Shown here: in pieces, positions 58,692-64,000 of the stretch | How positions within the stretch are numbered: position 1 is the stretch's first letter | Layout: the number at the start of each line of letters is the position of its first letter | Assembly: GCA_965223835.1 (NCBI GenBank) | Contig: CBDCXQ010000001.1 | Span: 2,356,001-2,420,000, forward strand | From: CAVYXZ01 sp965223835 | GTDB taxonomy: Bacteria; Chloroflexota; Anaerolineae; Aggregatilineales; Phototrophicaceae | Length of the DNA: 64,000 nucleotides | Direction: 5' to 3' | Notes under the pieces: generated by a model | Told to the model about the DNA's origin: nothing | Seen by the model: the letters and a program-made list of their open reading frames with translations, nothing else | The model's database searches: none | Program-made: the position numbers and the translations under genes

Positions 58692-59677
58692 GGTAAGGTA
58701 CGGAAAATCGTATGGCGCAGAACACGTTCACTAATCAACAAAACCAAACACAACGGCAGCAAGAAGGTAGCAGCCCGATCTTGCCAATTGATGAATATCT
58801 GCCGCTCAACATCAGATCGTTCCAAAACGTTGATCTGGTCATATACAGCTCGCAAATCAGCCAGGTCTACAGCACGGAAATATTGCCCGCTGGCAACATC
58901 AGCAATTTCACGTAGGGTGGGTTCATCCAACGCATCCTCAACAAATTGCGTGCCATCGATTTCCGCAACTGCTGCGGTTGGCACGTTGCCTATGCCAATG
59001 GTGTAAACACGCATCCCCAGCATTGCAACGCGGGATGCAGCGTCTAGTGGAGAGATACCTTCGGCATTATGGGCGCCATCAGTCAGTAAAATAATGACTT
59101 TGGATGGGGCCTCACTCTGGCGCAGCATATTGGCCGCTGCCACAATCCCCAGGCCAATTGCAGTTCCCTCCTCTAGCCCCAGGCTGGAGCCTAATTGCAC
59201 CTCATTCAATAATTGGATTAAGACATCATAATCTAATGTTGGTGGCACTTGATGAAAAGCCTGCCGGGCAAATACCGCCAGCCCAATCCGATCAAATTCA
59301 CGCCCTTCAACAAATTCAGCAATAACAGTTTTAGCCGCTTCTAGCCGAGTCTGCGCTCCGAAGTCAGTAGCGCTCATACTGCCTGAAATATCGAGTGCCA
59401 ACGCGATTTCAATACCTTGTCCTCGAATGATTTCTTGAGTATGTCCAGTTTGTGGTCTCGCTAGAACGATTACTAATAGAAACCAGGTGCAAGCCCGCAG
59501 AAGATCAGGGAGCCGTCGTAATCTCACTCGCCAACTGTCGGGCAATCCAATCATAAGCCGTGTATCAGAATATAAAAACAGCGCAGTTTCAGATATACGT
59601 TGGCGTTCCAGCAACCAGATGAGCAATGGCAACAAGAGCCATAACAACGCCATCGGATGTGCCAGCCGGAAAATCAT
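58688..59677 (-). CDS. Membrane-anchored VWA protein (BatA-like)
   Basis: The 329-residue protein shares the layout of the following gene: N-terminal helices (MALLWLLLPLLIWLLERQ, ACTWFLLVIVLARPQTG), a VWA domain with MIDAS ALALDISGSMSATDFG and ILLTDGAHNAEGI, and a C-terminal helix (RAATFLLPLCLVLLISE). The two VWA genes look like an old duplication. MoxR proteins of this type are thought to act on such VWA proteins. It overlaps the DUF4381-like gene upstream by four bases. Confidence 0.88.
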   Translation of the reverse strand: MIFRLAHPMALLWLLLPLLIWLLERQRISETALFLYSDTRLMIGLPDSWRVRLRRLPDLLRACTWFLLVIVLARPQTGHTQEIIRGQGIEIALALDISGSMSATDFGAQTRLEAAKTVIAEFVEGREFDRIGLAVFARQAFHQVPPTLDYDVLIQLLNEVQLGSSLGLEEGTAIGLGIVAAANMLRQSEAPSKVIILLTDGAHNAEGISPLDAASRVAMLGMRVYTIGIGNVPTAAVAEIDGTQFVEDALDEPTLREIADVASGQYFRAVDLADLRAVYDQINVLERSDVERQIFINWQDRAATFLLPLCLVLLISERVLRHTIFRTLP

Positions 59678-60594
59678 GCAGCATCCTCTTGTCGGGCAAG
59701 ATCACGTGCTACCGCCTGAATCCAACGCGAAGCAGTTTCCAAATACTGACGCGCTGCCCGTTGGTCAGGCTGGTGGCCGGCAAATTTCACCAGGTCAGCT
59801 TGCCCTAATAGTTGTTTTAAACGCTGATGCAGTGGTGGTGATAACCGATGTTGGAGGATACGCAGTAACTCATAAGTTGTTAATTCATAGGCGGATACTT
59901 GAAACTGGTCGCGAACGTAATCACGGAGCACGTTGGCTGTTAAGGCATAGATAATAGCGGGTTGGAGAGCCTGTGTATCGATCTCTTGCAAAGCTGACAG
60001 GAGTTCTCTGTCTACACCTTGAATATGATGAATCTTTAGTATTGCCCGTTGCGCCTGTCGAATAAACCACCAACGATATACGCCCCACATTATTGAGATG
60101 AAAATGCAAAGACCAATGACGACGTATTGAGGTGGTAGAAAAGGTATCCACATTTGAGCCTTGAGTGGGCGCAGTTCAGTGTCACCTGCGGTAAGTACGC
60201 TTTGTATGTCAACAACCTGTGGCTCAAACACCAGTCCAGACTGGGCTGCTTCACCCGCAAGTTGAAAGACAATGCTTGTTTCTGGTGTAATGAATGCTCC
60301 TGGCTCCCAGAGAACAACACTGATTAATTGCTGATAAACGGTAGCGCCATTGATCTGACCGACCTCTAACTCGCTTACGGACCGCACTTCGAAATCGCCC
60401 CATTGCTCAGAAAACTCAGGCCAAATTGTGAGTTCAGCGTCGTCGGGCAAGCTGACAAGTAGCTCAATCTGTATGGGTTCACCAACTAAAGAAGTTTGAT
60501 TTGAAACGGAAATACTGGCTGTTACATCCTGGGCAGAGGCCAGAGATACATTGAGTAGCCACAACCCACACAGCCACATCAGGTGCTTTTTCAT
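59674..60594 (-). CDS. DUF4381-like / BatD-N-like membrane protein
   Basis: The 306-residue protein has a signal peptide (LWLCGLWLLNVSLASAQ variant at residues 4-22), a beta-sandwich domain (VTASISVSNQTSLVGEPIQI, FEVRSVSELEVGQ), one membrane helix (YVVIGLCIFISIMWGVYRWW), and a helical cytosolic part (AIIYALTANVLRDYVRDQF, SRWIQAVARDLARQ). The helix-plus-tail pattern fits DUF4381 proteins found in MoxR-VWA operons. It lies between the DUF58 and first VWA genes with four-base overlaps. Confidence 0.75.
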   Translation of the reverse strand: MKKHLMWLCGLWLLNVSLASAQDVTASISVSNQTSLVGEPIQIELLVSLPDDAELTIWPEFSEQWGDFEVRSVSELEVGQINGATVYQQLISVVLWEPGAFITPETSIVFQLAGEAAQSGLVFEPQVVDIQSVLTAGDTELRPLKAQMWIPFLPPQYVVIGLCIFISIMWGVYRWWFIRQAQRAILKIHHIQGVDRELLSALQEIDTQALQPAIIYALTANVLRDYVRDQFQVSAYELTTYELLRILQHRLSPPLHQRLKQLLGQADLVKFAGHQPDQRAARQYLETASRWIQAVARDLARQEDAA

Positions 60595-61478
60595 AACTTA
60601 AAGTGGCGTTCTCGCTTGCGAAAAAAGTCAATTAATGGGCGCACATAATCACCGTCAGATAGGATGTCAATACGATCCACCCGTGCGCTCGCCAAAGCTG
60701 ATTCGCGCATCAATCTGAATCGCCGCGCCTGAGCGCTAAACTGACGTCGCCAACCCCGCGAACTGGTATTCACCCATGTCGTGAGTTCGGTTTCAGAATC
60801 GCGGAGGCCAATCAACCCGACACTCGGCCATGATTGTTCCAACGGATCGCTAAGCGTTACGGCAATTACATCATGGCGATGACCGACCAGCATTAATTCT
60901 TTGATATACTCATCGCTGGAAACCAAAAAGTCAGAAATGAGAAAAATGATAGCGCGTCGCTTGAGCGAACGGTGCAGTGTTTTTATGCCAAGTGCCAGGT
61001 CGGTCCCTTTGTGCATTGCTTTCGTTGCCAATAGATCGCGGATTAACCGCAACACATGTTTGCGTCCTTTGCGCGGAGGAATGAACAATTCAATCTGATC
61101 GCTAAACACCAGCAACCCAACTTTATCATTGTTTGCGATTGCCGAGAATGCCAGTACCGCACCCAGCTCCGCCGCCAGATCGCGTTTGAATCTCCCCTGA
61201 GTTCCGAATAATATCGAAGCGCTGGCATCCAGCGCGAGCATGACGGTGAGTTCTCGTTCCTCAGCAAAATTCTTAATAAATGGTTCGCCAGTACGGGCCG
61301 TGACATTCCAATCGATGCTTCGCACGTCATCGCCAGGCTCATAGGCACGCACCGCTTCAAAGGCAATCCCCCGCCCCTTGAAAACCGAATGGTAGGATCC
61401 GGCGAATAGTTCCCTGACCAAACGCCGTGTATGCAGTTCGATGCGCCGGATACGTTTTAAGACTTCAACCGATTCCAT
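60591..61478 (-). CDS. DUF58 domain protein
   Basis: ATG 61478 shares one base with the MoxR stop (TGATG). The 295-residue protein lacks membrane helices. It has the DUF58 core RRLVRELFAGSYHSVFKGRG, YEPGDDVRSIDWNVTARTG, PFIKNFAEERELTVMLALD (VWA-like DxSxS as DASAS), and IFLISDFL. It is the cytosolic form, unlike the membrane DUF58 protein at 29835. MoxR-DUF58 pairs start most Bat-like operons. Confidence 0.92.
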   Translation of the reverse strand: MESVEVLKRIRRIELHTRRLVRELFAGSYHSVFKGRGIAFEAVRAYEPGDDVRSIDWNVTARTGEPFIKNFAEERELTVMLALDASASILFGTQGRFKRDLAAELGAVLAFSAIANNDKVGLLVFSDQIELFIPPRKGRKHVLRLIRDLLATKAMHKGTDLALGIKTLHRSLKRRAIIFLISDFLVSSDEYIKELMLVGHRHDVIAVTLSDPLEQSWPSVGLIGLRDSETELTTWVNTSSRGWRRQFSAQARRFRLMRESALASARVDRIDILSDGDYVRPLIDFFRKRERHFKL

Positions 61479-62467
61479 CAAGGAACCTCAATCCGACTTA
61501 CAATTTGCTGAATAATTTGGCTGGGTGTAATCTCCTCAGCTTCGGCTTCGAAAGTTACGAGCAATCGATGGCGCAATGAATCCAGCGCAATCTGTTTGAC
61601 ATCATCGGGGGTTACATAACCCCGACCATGTAAAAATGCATTCGCTTTCGCTGCTTTTGTCAGGGCAATGGTCGCCCGCGGCGATGCGCCCACATCGATC
61701 ATGGGGGTCAATTCTGGCATACTGCTGGCCTGGGGGTCCCGTGTAGCAAAAACAATATCCAGGATATAATCCTTAACCTTATCATCAACATAGATCAAAT
61801 TGTTTACAATCTGTCGCGCATTGATAATGACACCAGCATCGACAACTGGCTGCGGTGGGATCGGTGTTTCGCCACTCATGCGTTCCATAATCATTCTTTC
61901 TTCCTCACGCGAAGGATAACCCACCACGACTTTAAGCATAAACCGGTCTAATTGCGCTTCCGGCAAGGCATAAGTTCCCTCTTGCTCAATCGGATTCTGG
62001 GTCGCCAACACCAGAAAAGGGTCATCCAGGGGGTGGGTTTGATCGCCAAGAGTCACCTGTCGCTCTTCCATTGCTTCCAGCAGCGCCGATTGTACTTTTG
62101 CTGGTGCACGATTGATCTCATCAGCAAGTACGATATTACTGAATACCGGCCCACGTCGCGGCGTGAACTCACCAGTGCGGGGATTATAGATCTGAGTACC
62201 GATCAAATCGGCAGGCAACAGATCAGGCGTAAACTGAATCCGCTGGAAATCCAATGCCAATGTTGCTGCCAGGGTGCGTACGGTTAAGGTTTTGGCGATG
62301 CCGGGCACACCTTCAATTAGAATGTGACCATTCGTGAGCAAAGCAATAAGCAAACGGTGGAGCAACCTTTCCTGGCCGACGATGATTCGTCCGGCCTCAA
62401 CTAAGATGGCTTGAACGAATCCAGCCTCATTCTGAATACGCTCGTTAAGTTCCCGTACCGAGGTCAT
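61478..62467 (-). CDS. MoxR-family AAA+ ATPase, first gene of the Bat-like operon
   Basis: The 329-residue protein has Walker A IEGVPGIAKTLTVRTLA, PADLIGTQIYNPRTGEFTPR, Walker B IVLADEINRAPAKVQSALLE, LATQNPIEQEGTYALPEAQLD and sensor-2 region GASPRATIALTK. It should act as a chaperone for the VWA and DUF58 proteins encoded behind it. It starts an eight-gene run (62467 down to 54732) with almost no spacing, so one long transcript is likely. It is clearly different in sequence from the MoxR at 28826. Confidence 0.93.
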   Translation of the reverse strand: MTSVRELNERIQNEAGFVQAILVEAGRIIVGQERLLHRLLIALLTNGHILIEGVPGIAKTLTVRTLAATLALDFQRIQFTPDLLPADLIGTQIYNPRTGEFTPRRGPVFSNIVLADEINRAPAKVQSALLEAMEERQVTLGDQTHPLDDPFLVLATQNPIEQEGTYALPEAQLDRFMLKVVVGYPSREEERMIMERMSGETPIPPQPVVDAGVIINARQIVNNLIYVDDKVKDYILDIVFATRDPQASSMPELTPMIDVGASPRATIALTKAAKANAFLHGRGYVTPDDVKQIALDSLRHRLLVTFEAEAEEITPSQIIQQIVSRIEVP

Positions 62468-62501
62468 ATTGCTCCGACTCTAGTTATGTTCCCAACCATA
62501 G

Positions 62502-62531
62502 ATTGTACATGGAAAAGCGCAGATAAAGCAA
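62502..62531 (-). promoter_or_regulatory. Promoter of the Bat-like operon
   Basis: On the minus strand TTGCTT (plus 62526-62531) and TACAAT (62502-62507) are 18 bases apart, 34 bases before the MoxR start codon. On the plus strand a weaker pair TTGCCC (62567) and TATGTT (62589) may serve the glycosyltransferase gene. Confidence 0.5.
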
Positions 62532-62614
62532 AGTTCAAATTAGCTTCCTCTGTTAATCGTGATATTTTGCCCTTACACTACAACTTGTTATGTTTGACGT
62601 TGTCTGAGGCTCAA

Positions 62615-64000
62615 ATGGCTCCATCCATACCCCGTTGGGCTTACGGTGCCCTCGTGCTAATTGTTGGTATTGCAGCACTGTTCCGGTTTGTCGCGCTTGA
62701 TTACGCCCCTGCTGGCGGACATGGTGATGTTGCCTGGATTGGCATTAACGCCTTGGATTGGATCGATCATGGAATCTGGCCGTTTTATGTCCGCGAATTG
62801 TATGCACCGGAGCCTTTCCCTGTTTACTTGACGGGGCTGTTACTCCCATTAACGGGTATCTCGTACCTGCCCCAGCGCCTTATAACCGCTTCAATGGGTG
62901 TGTTATTTGTTGCGTTCCTTTTCCCAGCAACATGGTGGTTGTTAGAAGGTCGGAATGTAGCGTTTCGCACCAATGCTAGCCTACTTGCTACGCTGGCTGG
63001 TGCAACAAGTTTACATATTGTTGCGCTTAACCGCCTCGGCATGGAGTCTCCCCCTTTCTTAACGGTACTGACACTCCTGATATGGTTAACAGCACGGGCC
63101 TGGCGGCGGAGCAGCATGTTAAACTGGGAACTGGCTGGAGCCGCTTTAGCCCTGTCTCAATATGTATTTCTGGCAGCACGCTTATTGCCCATAGTATTAG
63201 CATTATGGATAGGCTATGGATGGTTTTTGGACCGTGAGCGGATGCGAAGTCAATGGCGTGGTTGGCTGGTCATGGCAGCGACCTCGTTTGTGCTGACGTT
63301 ACCCGCACTCATTCTATTTATCACAACGCCGGAAGCCTTTTCTGCCCGGGCTGATGCCGGTACAGCCCAAACTGGTGGCTGGATCTGGCACTATGATACC
63401 GCTGCATTTGGCGGTCCCATTAATCTGATTATTCAAAAGATCGGCTTGACGCTATTTGCATTTGGGATTCGCTGGGATGGTCCTTACAACATCATGAATC
63501 TGCCAATGCTGGGACCGCTGTTTTTTGTTGGTTTCCTGGTCGCTATTCCTGTTGGATTACGTCGTTTCCGCGACTATGGATATGCATGGTCACTACTGGC
63601 GATCCCAATCATGCTGATTACCGATCTTATCAGTGGTGCGGTCCTGGAAATCCATGCACTGCACCAGATGGGTGTCTTGCCGTTTGTTGTAATTCTTAGT
63701 GGCATGGGCCTCGCTCATGTGATCGAGTTTATCCAGCGTTATGTGACATTGCCCGCTTACTCATTAGCAATGGCCATCGGCGTCACTGCCCTGCTTCCGG
63801 CAATGATCAGCATGAATAATTATCTTACTGTGACTATACCCAATCAATATGCCGATCCGCAGGCTAGTTGGGGTCGGGCACAGACCGATGTCGATCTCGG
63901 ACGTTATCTGGTTAATCATGCCGACCAGTCATTTTTGTTACCTTATAGCGAATACTCGCGTTCCGATGTCGCCTGGACTTTGGCCGATGGGTTTCGTTAT
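62615..64000 (+). CDS. GT-C family glycosyltransferase, PMT/ArnT-like (3' partial)
   Basis: The frame is open from ATG 62615 to the window end (462 codons, no stop). The product has many membrane helices (WAYGALVLIVGIAALFRFVAL, LVMAATSFVLTLPALILFI, MLGPLFFVGFLVAIPVGL) and a first loop with an Asp (PAGGHGDVAWIGINALDWI) where GT-C enzymes keep the catalytic acid. Such proteins move sugars from lipid carriers to proteins or lipids outside the membrane. It is divergent from the Bat-like operon. The exact acceptor is unknown and the C terminus lies outside the window. Confidence 0.75.
   Translation, partial: MAPSIPRWAYGALVLIVGIAALFRFVALDYAPAGGHGDVAWIGINALDWIDHGIWPFYVRELYAPEPFPVYLTGLLLPLTGISYLPQRLITASMGVLFVAFLFPATWWLLEGRNVAFRTNASLLATLAGATSLHIVALNRLGMESPPFLTVLTLLIWLTARAWRRSSMLNWELAGAALALSQYVFLAARLLPIVLALWIGYGWFLDRERMRSQWRGWLVMAATSFVLTLPALILFITTPEAFSARADAGTAQTGGWIWHYDTAAFGGPINLIIQKIGLTLFAFGIRWDGPYNIMNLPMLGPLFFVGFLVAIPVGLRRFRDYGYAWSLLAIPIMLITDLISGAVLEIHALHQMGVLPFVVILSGMGLAHVIEFIQRYVTLPAYSLAMAIGVTALLPAMISMNNYLTVTIPNQYADPQASWGRAQTDVDLGRYLVNHADQSFLLPYSEYSRSDVAWTLADGFRY

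Noticed and set aside
1..64000. CRISPR arrays, insertion sequences, prophage or integrase genes
   Set aside because: No direct repeat-spacer pattern, transposase, integrase or phage structural gene was found; the window looks like ordinary chromosome.

Overview
The window is a gene-dense stretch (no gap over 300 bases without a gene) of a bacterial chromosome. No mobile element, CRISPR array, rRNA or tRNA was recognised. The gene content fits a member of the Chloroflexota, probably close to Anaerolineae. The signs are FMN-type (type 2) isopentenyl diphosphate isomerase, Ser/Thr kinase with a PQQ-type propeller, PP2C, FHA and roadblock/small-GTPase signalling, many LysM and Pro/Thr/Glu-linker surface proteins, frequent TTG starts with 4-base ATGA/TTGA/GTGA overlaps, and two MoxR-DUF58 modules. 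This assignment is inference from content and was not tested by phylogeny.

Layout. 1-2723: the end of a PKD/SGNH-like secreted protein and a TolB-like propeller lipoprotein. 2720-10099: a surface-polysaccharide operon with a glycoside-hydrolase/O-antigen-ligase fusion, a UDP-glucuronate decarboxylase-like SDR, a second O-antigen ligase, a GtrA protein and a GT4 glycosyltransferase. 10171-12874: an unknown protein, an acyl-CoA thioesterase, a ChlI-like AAA+ ATPase and a membrane protein. 12871-16494: acyl carrier protein, IPP isomerase, polyprenyl synthase and HemW. 16612-23261: a seven-gene signalling island (kinase-propeller, PP2C, J-domain/VWA fusion, zinc-ribbon/FHA, unknown 80-aa protein, OmpR-type regulator, small GTPase), followed by dnaK. 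25364-28579 (minus strand): a degenerate adenosine-deaminase-like protein, CTP synthase and a roadblock protein.

28826-31094: MoxR-DUF58 pair. 31103-33462: fused MFS/spermidine-synthase-like protein and a TIGR01906-type membrane protein. 33488-39235: a central carbon operon yvcK-gap-pgk-tpiA plus an M50-like membrane protein. 39232-45412: upp, ruvB, DUF2905, queA, rplU-rpmA-rpmE, tdk and a histidine-rich membrane protein; the L31 protein carries an extra C-terminal helix-hairpin-helix domain. 45464-52168 (minus): a GH31 alpha-glucosidase, a LysM/M23 peptidase, DUF192, a LysM surface protein and a lone receiver protein. 52322-54693: DUF503 and sucCD. 54732-62467 (minus): an eight-gene, tightly overlapping Bat-like operon (MoxR, DUF58, DUF4381-like, two VWA, TPR, BatD-like, TPR-SH3). 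62615-end: a GT-C glycosyltransferase that runs off the window.

The most unusual points are the phospho-threonine signalling island with a J-domain/VWA fusion beside dnaK, several family members that have lost catalytic residues (the adenosine deaminase homologue most clearly), the L31/alpha-CTD-like fusion, the hydrolase/O-antigen-ligase fusion, and a membrane protein after tpiA that may start at a non-canonical codon.
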